A stretch of 64,000 nucleotides of DNA from Diploscapter coronatus (taxonomy: Eukaryota > Nematoda > Chromadorea > Rhabditida > Rhabditidae): positions 37,285,201 through 37,349,200 of the forward strand of contig OZ038422.1 of assembly GCA_964036155.1 (NCBI GenBank). The letters run 5' to 3'. This document shows positions 12,703 to 24,800 of the stretch, one piece after another. Under the pieces are notes generated by a model, which saw nothing but the letters and a program-made list of their open reading frames with translations, had not been told where the DNA came from and ran no database searches. Positions within the stretch are counted from its first letter, which is position 1, and each line of letters opens with the position of its first letter. A program made the translations under genes and the position numbers.

Positions 12703-14336
12703 ATGTCGGCTCTGCGTGCAATCACGAATCTGTCGCGTCTGACCATCAGTCACCCGCCGGGGGACGGACTCTTTCTCTTCGCCTCCACTGCTGCCAAAAA
12801 GACGCCTGCCAAGTACGCTCATTCCGACAACTCAGAATTTTGGGATTCCTGGATTTGCAAAGTTTCAGAAGATAGGAGAAATAGTGTGGAGAAGAGAGAT
12901 TGATTGTCCTTCACCTGCACTCTTGACTTGATCATGAAATCATGAGGACACAACCTCGTAAAATCGCGAAAAAAAATCATTATTTCTTTGATTTTTATTT
13001 TTTTTTAGAAATGAGTGATAAATAATGATTTCAGAACGACGAAACTGCCTCCACTTGGCTTCTTTGTGAATCCGTATGCGATTTTCGTGAAGGAGAACTA
13101 CAAATCCGTGGACAAAGGGGACGTCATGTCGACTGGCAAATTGCTCTCGCAGCAGTGGAGCAGGTTGGGCGATGCTGAGAAGAAGGTGCGTGATTTTGTT
13201 ATTTTTCATAGAATTGCTCGAAATTAAACGTGTCTTTTAATGTGATACATTTTGGAAAAAATGAGGCAGAAGCATTTAAATGTAAAATTTCGGATCACTT
13301 CCCGATTTAGACGTAGACATAAAGTACTTCTTGCATGCAATGGATGGAGTAGTGAATATTTTCAGAAGTACTTCGACCAGGCGGCCAAACATCGCGAGGA
13401 GAAGGTGAAGGAATTCGAGAAACTGCCTGAGGCGAAGAAGCAGCAGCTGATTGAAGAGGCCCAACAGAAGAAGGAGAAACGGGCTGAAACCAGCGAGAAA
13501 ATCGCCAAGCACAAGGTTCGAATTGATTTGTTCGCTTTTGAATATGAACCGTTAGTTTTTTTTCTTCTGCAATACGAAGATTTCGGAAAAACTGACAAAT
13601 TGGTTGATTCATTTTCGCGAGTTAAAGTTGCCTTGTATATCTAGTCTGGCCAAAAGGGTTCTTTTAGAGTTAGTAGCTTTATCGTTTCCGAGATTTGCAT
13701 CAGATCAAATTAGAATATAATTTTATCGAACAGTTTATGTCAGAATTCGATTGTGATTTCAAATTACCTCCCAAAATCGACATTCCAGATGTGGAAGGAG
13801 ACCGGCCGTCCTACTCCCCCTCCGACGGCCCGTAATCTCTACATCAAGGAAGAATTCGGCAAACTCAAGGCGAGTGGCACGGCTCTGAGTCGACAGAATG
13901 TCTCGGGATATCTCGTGCAGTTCAGCAATCAGTGGAAGACTCTGGCTGATTTCGAGAAGAAGGTGGGTTTTTCTTAAATATAAAAGATATTCAACTTGTT
14001 ATCTGCTTGAAAGTAAATTAATCGGAAACCGCTCATGCTTCTGTAGTCGTTCACAAATCAAAAATTCAGACGGAATTTTTGATCAAATTATATTATTCTG
14101 TCATTTACATGACTATTCTGAACTGCTTGCAGAGATTCGAGGCGGAATCGACGCGTCTGCACGAGGGCTACAAGAAGGAGCACGATGAGTGGAAAACGAA
14201 AGTAACTGAATTGAAGAAGGAAGAGAAGAAGGAGGCCATGGCAAAGAAAGAGGAAAGAAAGGAAATGAGAAAGACGAACACAGACAAGACGACCAAGAAG
14301 AAGGTTCCTGCAAAGAAGCAGGTCAGCAAGAAGTAA
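12703..14336 (+). CDS. TFAM-like mitochondrial HMG-box protein (two HMG boxes)
   Basis: Likely mitochondrial DNA packaging/transcription factor. Exons are 12703-12812, 13035-13185, 13366-13515, 13789-13962 and 14133-14336, all joining in phase for 262 residues; human TFAM has 246. The N-terminus (MSALRAITNLSRLTISHPPG) is basic, hydroxylated and lacks acidic residues, like a mitochondrial presequence. HMG box 1 covers about residues 43-108 (PPLGFFVNPYAIFVKEN...LSQQWSRLGDAEKKKYFDQA). A charged linker follows, then HMG box 2 at about 140-210 (RPTPPPTARNLYIKEEF...QFSNQWKTLADFEKKRFEAE). The tail is lysine-rich (KKKVPAKKQVSKK) and would bind DNA. The C. elegans counterpart of this architecture is HMG-5. 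The downstream FKBP gene starts 372 bp after the stop, with operon-like signals between. Identity as TFAM rather than another two-box HMG protein is inferred from presequence, spacing and length. Confidence 0.85.
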
Positions 14337-14588
14337 ATCTCTACTATGTCAGGTATATCTTATTTATCTTCCATTCTTTCATAGCTCCTCGGGATTTTAT
14401 ATAGATCGTTCAAAGCTGCCAGGTTTATTTATTAGATATGTTTCTCCAGTTGTAATTACAAAATGCTGTATTTCCCTGCTCTTTCCTTTTCAGTACATAT
14501 ACCTTAGTATTTTTCCATTTTTTTTTTATCTTACCTCAGTTTTGATTTCGTCGATGCGGCAATATTATACGTGGTATTGATTAATTCC

Positions 14589-14594
14589 AATAAA
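14589..14594 (+). terminator. Poly(A) signal AATAAA of the TFAM-like gene
   Basis: AATAAA 253 bp after the stop codon. The T-rich run near 14670-14678 (CTTTTTTTAAC) lies between this signal and the next gene's acceptor, as U-rich elements do in nematode operons. Confidence 0.6.
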
Positions 14595-14695
14595 TGCTGA
14601 AAATTATTCTTCGATCAAATTGTGGCAATTTTCATGATGGTTATTCTACCATTGAAAATATCTATGGTCTTTTTTTAACTTGACAAAAATTATGC

Positions 14696-14708
14696 AATTT
14701 ATTCAGAA
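14696..14708 (+). promoter_or_regulatory. Probable trans-splice acceptor in front of the FKBP gene
   Basis: TTTATTCAG ends at 14706, two bases before the FKBP ATG, so there is no room for a cis-spliced 5' leader exon close by. It sits about 112 bp after the upstream poly(A) signal, the spacing typical of SL2-type acceptors in nematode operons. Whether a spliced leader is added cannot be told from genomic sequence. Confidence 0.5.
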
Positions 14709-16414
14709 ATGAAGCTCTTCCTGTTCGCCTTCGGTCTCGTTCTTCTGTCGACCGCTTTTGCCAGTGAGGAGAAGAAAATCGACAAACTGCAGATTGGAAT
14801 CAAGCAGAGGGCCGAGAATTGCGAAATAAAATCCAAGTAGGCATTTTCACGTTTCATACTCCTGATAATCTTGTAATGATGATGAAACTTTGCATATCGT
14901 TGTTTGGAAAATGATGTTGGTTTTAGTTAGTTCGTGATAATAAGTTAAAGTGACGAGTGATAGTTTGACCCAAACGCCGATTTTGCCATGAAACATGGTG
15001 TTCGTGAACAAGCCATTCGCAATTTATCACACATTTATGAGACTGAAGATTACAAGTTTGCTTAATTTCAAAAACATTCGCCAACGAAAATGATTATACA
15101 TTTCATTTTAAGAATCACGTTTGGTGTCAAATTTTTTCTCGCTACTGAATCAGAGATTGATAATCGATAACCGAAATAGTAGTAACTCTTCCCTAAAAAT
15201 GCCATTTTTGATATTTTCGCGAATTGCAGGTTCGGAAGATTATTATAAGATTAAAATGAACTAAAAATCCTCATCTTTGAATATTGAATGATGTTCTTCA
15301 GAAAGGGCGACGTGCTTCACATGCATTACACTGGAACTCTGCTGGATGGAACCGAATTCGACTCGAGTCGCACCAGAAATCAGGAGTTCGTCTTCACCAT
15401 TGGTCAGGGTCAGGTAAGAGAATAATTCAGTTTTGCAAAACTGCTAAAAATTAGCGAAAACAGGAATTGCTGAAGTTCGATATTTGATGAACATGCAAAA
15501 TGGTTTCATTCGAACAAAAACGATCGAATTGAATTAGACATCCGCATTGCCCTAAGAACTTTCAAGTAAAAATAGTGGAGAAAAGAAATGGAAAATTAAA
15601 AGAAACAATGAAGCAATAAGCAAATCTATAATGCACACTTGTTCATTTTCTGCATATAAAAGCTCATTTTTTCATTTTCATCAAACAATTGAACGAACAT
15701 AATGATGTGTTTGAAATTAGAAGTACTTCTACAGCATTTAAAAAAAAATACATTTTGATCCAGATAAATATTCTTCCAGGTGATCAAGGGATGGGACCAG
15801 GGACTGCTGAACATGTGTGTCGGAGAGAGACGTATCCTGACGATCCCGCCTCATCTCGGATACGGAGAAAGAGGGGCTGGAGAGAAAATCCCTCGTAAGT
15901 TTCAGATTTATGGCTTTAAAGCTCCTTTATTGTTTTGGTAATAATTTGGAAGATAATTGTCTTGTCTCAAAAATCCGCGAAAAATGTATGCATAAAATAA
16001 CTTACAGTGATACTATATTGGAGAAAAGCTTATCTTTGGAATGGGATAAAGTTGCGCGATTTTTACATATCTTTGATATTGTTAGTATTGTAAATAACCG
16101 ATTACTTGGGACGAAATACATGAAACAGTTTTATGCGCGGGGATTCGCGTACTGTTTGTAGCATACTTTACGCTATTACATCATATTCCGAAGAAAAGTT
16201 AGACAACTTTATAAATATGCAATGCACATTTTGTATATTCGAATTTGTGCATTGTTTATTTTGTTCCGAGCTATTGGCCATTGCAATAGAAAATTGTTTA
16301 TTTGATCGAAATAATATTTTTCAAATTGTCAATATAATGCTAAAAATTCTAGCGAACTCGGTCCTGAAATTCGACGTCGAGCTCATGAAGATCGACAGAA
16401 ATGGCGAGCTCTAG
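14709..16414 (+). CDS. FKBP-type peptidyl-prolyl isomerase, ER lumen (FKBP2-like)
   Basis: Peptidyl-prolyl cis-trans isomerase of the secretory pathway. Exons 14709-14836, 15302-15413, 15780-15894 and 16353-16414 give 138 residues; human FKBP2 has 142. A signal peptide is clear ([18 protein letters not shown], cleaved before SEEKKID). The single FKBP domain includes [38 protein letters not shown] and [20 protein letters not shown], carrying the conserved Tyr, Asp, Phe, Val-Ile, Trp, Tyr and Phe positions of the drug/proline pocket. The chain ends NGEL, a KDEL-related tetrapeptide consistent with ER retention. It lies directly behind the TFAM-like gene in the same orientation, probably as the second gene of an operon. 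Confidence 0.92.
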
Positions 16415-16623
16415 ATTAAGAAAGAAGAATCAGAAGTAACAATGTTGTCGTTTTTTTTTTTTTTTTAATTTAAGTGCCTACCTAATGAGTAATTCACCTT
16501 TCTAATTTATTATTTTTGTTTTTTTTCTGTGATTTTCTTGTCTTTAGCTCATACTGTGAATCATTTATTTGTCAAAAATGTTTTCTTCTTTTGTTCTTAT
16601 TCGTGGCATTTTTCTCTTCTCTC

Positions 16624-16629
16624 AATAAA
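16624..16629 (+). terminator. Poly(A) signal AATAAA of the FKBP gene
   Basis: Canonical AATAAA 210 bp after the FKBP stop codon, followed by T-rich sequence. Confidence 0.65.
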
Positions 16630-17109
16630 GTAGTGATTTCTCATTGATCTTTTTTCCCGCTTTGAAAAGTTGAATGTTTGATGCAAATGGAATGGGTTGA
16701 TTGGGTGATTTGCATGGAAAAATATGGGAAACCAATGACAGGCAGATGAAATGATAGATTGGCCGCTACTAGTCTTTCTCTCCTCTCCTCTTCCCTTCTC
16801 TGCTTATCAAATTATTCACTCTCCGTCATATTTTATCATTTCTTTGTTCTTTCTTCTTTTTCTATGTCTCTGTTCTGTGTCCTCTAATTCGCTCTTTTGA
16901 CGTCTTTTCAACGAGAGCTCTGCTTTTGGATAGACCCTTGGACAAGGATCGAAATTGAATCGGGTTACCCGCTTCCCTCTTCTCCCCTCCTTCTATTCAT
17001 TCCATACCCCCTCTCCCCCTAATTTTTCTTCGTCTTTTCTGTATGCTTCAATAGATCTACATGTATCTCTTACATCATTTATCCTTTCTTTCTCACGCTC
17101 TTCCTCTCT

Positions 17110-17127
17110 TTCTCTCTCTCTCTCTCA
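17110..17127 (+). repeat. (TC)n microsatellite
   Basis: Nine TC units inside the pyrimidine-rich stretch upstream of Kidins220. Confidence 0.8.
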
Positions 17128-18851
17128 TTCATTCTCTTTCCATATTCATTTCATTTTCGATTTTGGGTGGCACTAATTCTAATTCGGCATGCTTGCCTTG
17201 TAATCGGCTCAATGTAATCCTCTTTCGAAACATTCGATATTTCGATTCGATTTTGTAATTCTTCGAATTTTTGATAAGGAAAAGATGCCTTGCTAATTTT
17301 AGGGAAAGGAGTTTATAGTTTACTGGGGGCTAGAAAGAGAAGGTAGAGGGCTTACCGCTTATCCTTTGATGGCAGGTGGCTGTGCCCAGTGCAGCGGTAC
17401 AGCTGCCGATAATGAAGCAAAGGGAGGGGAGACAATTTTGGTGCTGCCGTACTCGACAATGTTTGATTTATCGAGAAAAGCGAGAAAAGGCATAACTTGA
17501 ATGCAATTCGTTGAATCTGTCATCACAGATCACAATACACACTTGTTGAAATTCTTTCGTTTTCGTCTGATATTTTGATTCTTCCAAACCTTTTATTTTT
17601 TGTTTCAGGAGATCATTCAACTTACACTCAAAATAAGTCAATCTAATTGGAAATGGACAGCTGAAGCGAGAATACAACCCCCTGTGAACGAATTTGTGAG
17701 TTTTTTGGTTTTAATTTTTACAAGAATTGAAAATTAGCCTTTTATTTTTGCGTCTGATGACTTGAATGAGTTAAATCAAGCTTTCCTGCAGTCATGCATG
17801 GACTTCATCTTTATTTTCCATGCATTAATTTGAAGCATAGTTTTTAGTTGGAGTGAAAGGTTTCTAGAGCGAAGCTCATTCTTGAAATGTCTTATTTTTG
17901 TCATTCAAATCGAAATACTTTACCTGTGTTCTGGGAATGTTGAAACCCAAGCTTCTCCGATAAAAGTTCTGCTCAACATTTATTGAAGAGATCTCATTTC
18001 AAATCTTTTGGCACCAATTTGAGCACGAAGAATCGAAAATAGCTTGAGTGAGGTTGATATGGAATTTATCATTTGGCTGCAAAAGAAATGGGACTAGAAT
18101 GATTAGTTGGGTGGGTGAGCGTTCGGCCATCTCAAGTGTGAAGCAGTGAAGTGAGGTGTGAGGTCTCGAGATTTCATTCTTCATTCCTCCCTCTACTTTT
18201 TCACGTCTTTTCCTCTCCATTTCCTGTGTGTAATATACCAATTTCACATTTCATGAGTTGCAGAGTCCGTTGCAAACCTCTCTCCCCTTTCTTTCCTCGT
18301 CTGCTCTCATCTGCTGTTTCTTTTCCTCTTCATTCAATTTCAATACCCCTCTGCTTCTGTCTCATTCTCATTTTTGAGTCTAATATTATTTACTCGGTTC
18401 GGTTCAGTTCGTTTAATTTATCTCTTCACATTTCCACATTTCATCTTTCTTCTTGTCCAGACCCTCTAGATCCCTAGATCTATATCTTCCCTTCTGTTTC
18501 TTTCTTTCTGGAACTAGGATGGACTGATGCAATTTTCTGAGCAATTATTTCTTCGATTTCATTTCCTGTTTTTTTTCTTTAAATTTGTTAAGAATGCCAT
18601 CAATTTTCCAGTCTTTTTTCACAAATCATTCAAATACTCTATTTTCAAATAATGCATCCAAAATCTAGTGCAAAATAAATTCTATCTGATCACTATTTAT
18701 TAATCCCTCCAAAAATACTCTATAGATTTGAGTAAATCCGATTGCGGAGATAATTCTATGAAAAAAATTGCAATTTTCAGACTCCTACTCCACACGACTC
18801 GGTTTTTACGCTTTCTTGTTGGGATTGGCATTGGAGCGTGGAGTGAAGCGA

Positions 18852-21800
18852 TGGTAGTCTCTTCTCACTCTCACTCCTCTCACCCCCATTCCTCCCATCG
18901 GAATTGGGCTCAAGCTGGCCTTAGCTCGTTCGCTATCGCCTCTGCCCTGCCGACAGCCATGGATTCCAGGCAGATGGCCGAGTTATTCGACAAGGTTAAT
19001 TTATTTGAATTTATCAGGCCAATCTTCATACATTTTTGTAAGATTTTGAGAGTTCCCATCAAGCTTCATCCAGTTTGAAGCAATTAGTCATTCAACCTAT
19101 CGATTAACGAACTCAGTTGAAAATGAACCCCTAATTTCAGGTGGAAGAGGGTAGTTGGGATGCAGACACACATGCGACGCCTGAATTGACAACCATCAGA
19201 AATGCTGTAAGTCGGAATATTGAACTTTCTGAAGGGTGACTCATAAAAAGCTATAAAAATTGATCTTTGCTCACACACTTGTGTATGAAGAAAGTACTTG
19301 AATCGAAGGAATGAATGTTGAGATTTTTGGAAATTTTAAAATAACTAATTGAGTTTTCAGACGGGCGAATCGCTGCTGATAGTGGCTGCGCGAGTCGGGA
19401 ACCTGGAGGCAGTCAAACAATTGGCTCAGTTCGATATCGAATATCTCGATGATACGGATAACGTGAGAGGAATTTTAATTTATTTCGGCAACTTGGATAA
19501 GAAAAACAAGACGGTGACATAGTATTGGAAAAGAAACATACAACACCCTTCCCTCGACCCTGTTCTATACTATTTCGTATGTCTTATCGTCTTGTTGTCC
19601 TGTTCTTTTCCAGATCACCTTTGTCTTCATGTCGATTCATTTCAGGACGGTTGGACGGCTCTGTTGAACGCATCGAATGCAGGCTATTACGACATTGCAA
19701 AGATACTCATCGATTATGGAGCCAGTGTCGATTTGCCTGATGCGGTGAGTTTTAGAGAATATTTTTCCCGTCCCCTGTAAATTCACTAAACACTACCACC
19801 AATAATTTGTAAAATTCACCCACTTTCATACACTTCCTAGTCCTAAATCCTGATGAATTTTACAAATCGATAGTGCAATCTTTAGTGAGTTATGCAGAGA
19901 GTCATATTCTTCGAAAAAAAAAGATTGAAAGTGTTCTATTCATATTTCATTTATTTTCTTTATTTTAGCTGGGCTGGACCGCTCTAATGTGGGCTGCATA
20001 CAAGAATCACGTTGAAGTGGCTGAATTGCTGCTCAACAATCGGGTAAATTCATGCGTTTATTTTTGTGCTCTTTATTTATTTACCTTTTGCAGGCTCACG
20101 TGAACGTGATGGGCGACGACGACTGTTTGACCCCTCTGATCATCGCTTCTGGACGAGGATTCACGACCATGGTCGAGAAGCTTATCGCTGCCGAGGCTCA
20201 GGTACCAATATTTTTCTTGTATTTGTCAAATATTTATCAGGAGTTTAAAAAAATCTAAAATTATGCATTCAGACTAGCTTTCCTTTCTAAATTCAAACTA
20301 AAGTTCGATTAGAACTACTCTTTCAAGTTGAACTTTAGTTCGATTTTTTCAAGTTAAATTTATATTTATAGCTAGCAAGTTGAGTTTTTACATGCTTTAT
20401 GTCAAGGGATAGAGTTGAATGAAAATCGCCACTTTATTAAAGTCATGTATTTTCCTCGTCATTTATTAGTTTCTTTTCAGGTGAACGCATGCGACAAATT
20501 CAGCAGCACAGCGCTGATTTGGGCGTGTCGAAAAGGCCATCTGCCGATTGTGGAGATGCTCCTGAATGCAGGCGCAGAGGTCGATGCTGTTGGCATGGTA
20601 CATAGATTTTATTTTCAATTCATTTTCTCATGCTATTTTGTTCAGTACTCCTCAACCGCCTTGATGATGGCGACTCGAGGCAACTACGTGGGCGTTGTCG
20701 ATTTGCTGCTGACGAGAGAACCGAATGTCAATGTCACTGATAATGTAAGGAATTCTGTCAATTGAACACTTTGAAGGATTTTATTGTCAGAATGGCCTGA
20801 GTGCATTGAGTATGGCTGCCCGAGAGGGTTACGGAGATATTTGCCAATCGCTTATCAATGGAGACGCTTACGTGAACCATATCGATAGGTAAGAATAATG
20901 AATCTTTGTTTTTGATTAAAGTGGAAAATTCAAGATTTGGAAACCCGATTCTGATCAGTGCAGTGCGAAGTGGTAACATTTCGATTGTGAAGATGATTCT
21001 GGACAAGTTTGCCGATGTCAATTGCAGGGATTCGGTTAGTGTTTTCTTGCTTATTTTAACCGAACATTATCAATTATAACATGCATATCTGTATTTGCGC
21101 GAGATGATAAATTGATTTTCCCCCAATATTTCTCCCTTTCTTACTCTATATCAAGGAATTTCATTAGTTAAAAATTACCTTTTTATTTGCACACTTCTAG
21201 ATCCGAATAAAATATATCATTAAAAAACTTTTCAGGAAGGCCGAACTCCTCTTCATCTTGCAATTGACAAACAATTCACTGACATTGCCTACTTGCTGCT
21301 GGAAAAGCGACCGAATCTGGAAATCAAGAACAAGGATGGGGAGACGCCCCTTTTGAGGGCGGCCAAACTGCGCCACGTGCAGCTGTGCATGTACCTGATG
21401 AATGCGGGCGCTAAGCTGAGTGCCACAGACAATTGCGGGGAGAATGCCCTGCACATCGCCCTCAAGGCCAGAAGCAGACGACTCACACAAGCTCTTTTGA
21501 GTAAGAATTTATGGTTCTTCAAAGGACGATTTGGAAAAGTATTTGTATCATTGCATGCGAAATAGTATGAAGATAAAACCTTTTCTCTATCCTATTTCGT
21601 ATGCCAACACTGCAAATACATTTCTTCAAAACTATCTTTCAATACTATCTGCGTTCTGCAGCCAATCCCTCTGATTCCCGTCTGCTGTACCGTCCAAACA
21701 AGCTGGGAGAGACGCCCTATTCCATCGACCAGCGCAATCAGCAGCCGATTCTGCCATTGATTTTCGGTCCGATTGATGCGGAGCAGCACATGGACACTAT

Positions 21801-24800
21801 GATGGGCTATGATGTCTACAGCAATGTTCTGGCTGATATCGGTTCGTTATTTATCGTTTATTTTTTCTTCAATTTGATAAAGGGAGAAAATCTTTTTAAA
21901 AATCTACTTTCAACTTGAATAAAATGGTCACTACTAAAATACATCTCCAAAATGAGCATCCCAAATGAGTGTCTTTTGGCTGGAGATGTCTTTTGGTAGC
22001 AACCTATAAAACATTCCACCTTACATTGCACTTTTTATATTTGTTAATTTTCAGTCTGTGAGCCATCTCTTGCTCTCCCCCTGACAATCGGTCTCTATGC
22101 AAAATGGGGCTCTGGCAAGTCAATTCTGTTGTCCAAACTCAAGGAATCCATGCACAGTTTCTCTCGCAGCTGGCTTGAAGGAGCTTCTTTGAGGTAGTTT
22201 TGGCAGTTGATTTTTCATTGTACCTTTTCTTCAGATTGTCCTTCCTGACATTCTTCAAAATGCTGGTTGTATGTGTTCTGTGCACTCTGGTTCTCACAAC
22301 CATCTCAGCCATTCTCAGATCCATTCCTCTCTACATCACTATTTGGGTTGTTGGAATCCTTCTCTATGTCGCTCTAACTGCAACCTTAAGTAAGTTATTC
22401 TATTACAGTTTTGAGTTATAAACTCGAATTCCTGCTTTCTTTCTCAAAGTATCATAACCTCAAATATATATAGCTCACAAGCGTTTTGAGTAATGGATGA
22501 TATTTATTTAATGTTCTTACTACTCTAATTTATGCAGTAGCAATACGGATTAGTTCGCTACACTTGAAGAACTCATCCAATCGCAACAAGTCTTCAAGAT
22601 TCAGTTTGTTCATTTCTGTAAAATGGCATGAATCATACATACTAGCATAAATATCATCCATTGCTTAACCTATGCACCACTTTATTCTACGCTTTTTCTA
22701 TAGTTTTTTTTTCTTTTTTTTAATTAATTTTCAATTCATTTACACTTTTCAGTCCTGATTTACTACGGCAGCGAGACGAAGGGCTGGGCCTCAGCAATTC
22801 GTTTGGCAGACTTCTCGGCTCGCTTCTTCTGCCATCTCAGACTCATTTTCAATCTCATCTTCTTCTACGCGCCCCTGCACAGCGATGACAGCAGCAGCAA
22901 TGCGAGCAACCCTGTCAGGTAAATTACTTTCACTCATTTTAAATAAACTGACTACCATTAAAGCTTTATATTTTCTGAAGAAGCTATTGTCATTTCTTCT
23001 ATTCAAGGATATTTGCATAAAAGTAATTTGTATTGCAGCAAAACTAATTGAGTGTTTTTATTTAAATGGCTTGTTCTATTTTCAGTTTTCTGTTCGCTGA
23101 TTACCACCGTCTATCCTCGATTGGAGGTGAACAAGCTCTAGCCAAAATCGTGTGTACTTTGTTCGAAGCGGCCGAGTCGCATTTCGGCGTTCTTCCTGTC
23201 CGTCTCTTCTGCGCACTTAGATCACCATATCGTGAGTATTTTGAATTTTCTAAAAAATGATTGAAATTAAACGAAAACAGGAAATTTCGACGATGAGTTT
23301 TATTATAAACACTTGCCTGGCTATAACATTTGGCAGCATAAGAGGCAGTCAGGTAAACAAAGGTGGAGTGGAGTGGAGTGAATGTGAATTCGGGTCTGAA
23401 TTGATATCGTGAATTTTGTTCAATTTTTGCAGTCCAAATGAGCTTATTTTTATAATTATATAAATTGACGTGTTGTTTGTATCTTGTTCCATTGTCATCC
23501 AATAGGTTCATTCCCTTCAGCCACGCACAGTATGTACCGTCTGCACTGCGGCATTCCTCTGCTCGTCTTTTTTGCCGTTGCTCTCTTCCTCTTCGTTCTC
23601 TTCAACGTCTTCATGACCATTTGGCTCTTCAGTGACAGGACTAACGACTATACTGTGTAAGTCTTTTCAATGACTGATCATTAGAGAAATTAATGGCTAC
23701 AGAAATTTGGAGTCGAGCATCAAATTTAGTTAGGTCTGATTAGCCAAGTCTTGATTGACCGATTTGTTTGAAATATAGCGTCTACAGCAGAGATATTACA
23801 CTATAAACATCTGTTAAATCTTATCAAGATTCGTACGTGAAGATTGCTCCTACGCTTCATTTAAAATGCCTGGTTCCAAATTTTCGATTTCAGCTACCTG
23901 ATCATCTCCCTGGTCCTCCTTCTGTTCTTCTTGCTCCTGTCTCTCTATCCAATCTTCCTTTCCATCAGATTTTCCTGGACAAATGTGCCTCGCAGACGCG
24001 TCAATGCAGCAGCCAGAAATGTGCACAAACTGAGATTCGAAGGTCTCATGCAGAAACTGCAAACTGAGGTCCGAAATTCATAAATCAAACAATTTGGCAT
24101 TCCAATTTTGCAGGTGGATTTACTAGCAGACATGATTCGAACACTGGATGCATTCACTCGGAGCCAGACTCGACTAGTCGTGGTTGTGGATGGGTTGGAT
24201 AATTGTGAACAGGAAAGGATGGTGCAGGTAAGCAATAAATCTTTATTGGGATATGTGAGGAAAAAGTAACACACATGGCATTTTGCATGCAGACATGCAG
24301 AAAGTAGTCTAATAAATTATTCTCTTCACTACTATTTCATATGGAGTATTATTTGCCATGTTTTCTGGTTTACCTTTTCCAAGAAATGTGTTGCATAAAT
24401 TGACGATGACAACTTTGAGACTCTGGATGCACTGGAGCTGCTGTTCTCAGCCCGCAAGCAACGTCCCTTCATAACGATCATCGCCGTCGATCCGCACATC
24501 ATCATCTCTGCAATCAATCACAACATGCATTCCGCACTTACAGGTCGAAATGCCATTATTCTATTATTCCATTTTCCTCAAAAAATTTCTTTTTCAGGAA
24601 CCGAGCTGACTGGCCACGACTACTTGAAGAATATCGTCAACATGCCTTTCTATTTGCACAACTCAGCACTAAGACAGCTACAGGCTAAACTGAAGGTTTG
24701 TACCATTTTTCTAAATCTTATTGTTCATTTTCTACCGCAAATCGTTATCGTGTACCATATTTTGTAGCGAAAATTAAGAAATAACTATTTTTGTTACAGA

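Larger units (their letters stand above)
16415..18851 (+). other. Intergenic region with long pyrimidine-rich sense strand, upstream of Kidins220
   Basis: It begins with the FKBP 3' UTR (AATAAA at 16624-16629). From about 16770 to 17130 and again 18170-18520 the + strand is dominated by C and T, including a (TC)n run at 17110-17127. I see no conserved coding sequence; open frames here are Ser/Leu/Phe-rich artefacts of the pyrimidine bias. It may hold the promoter and outron or 5' leader of Kidins220. Confidence 0.5.
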
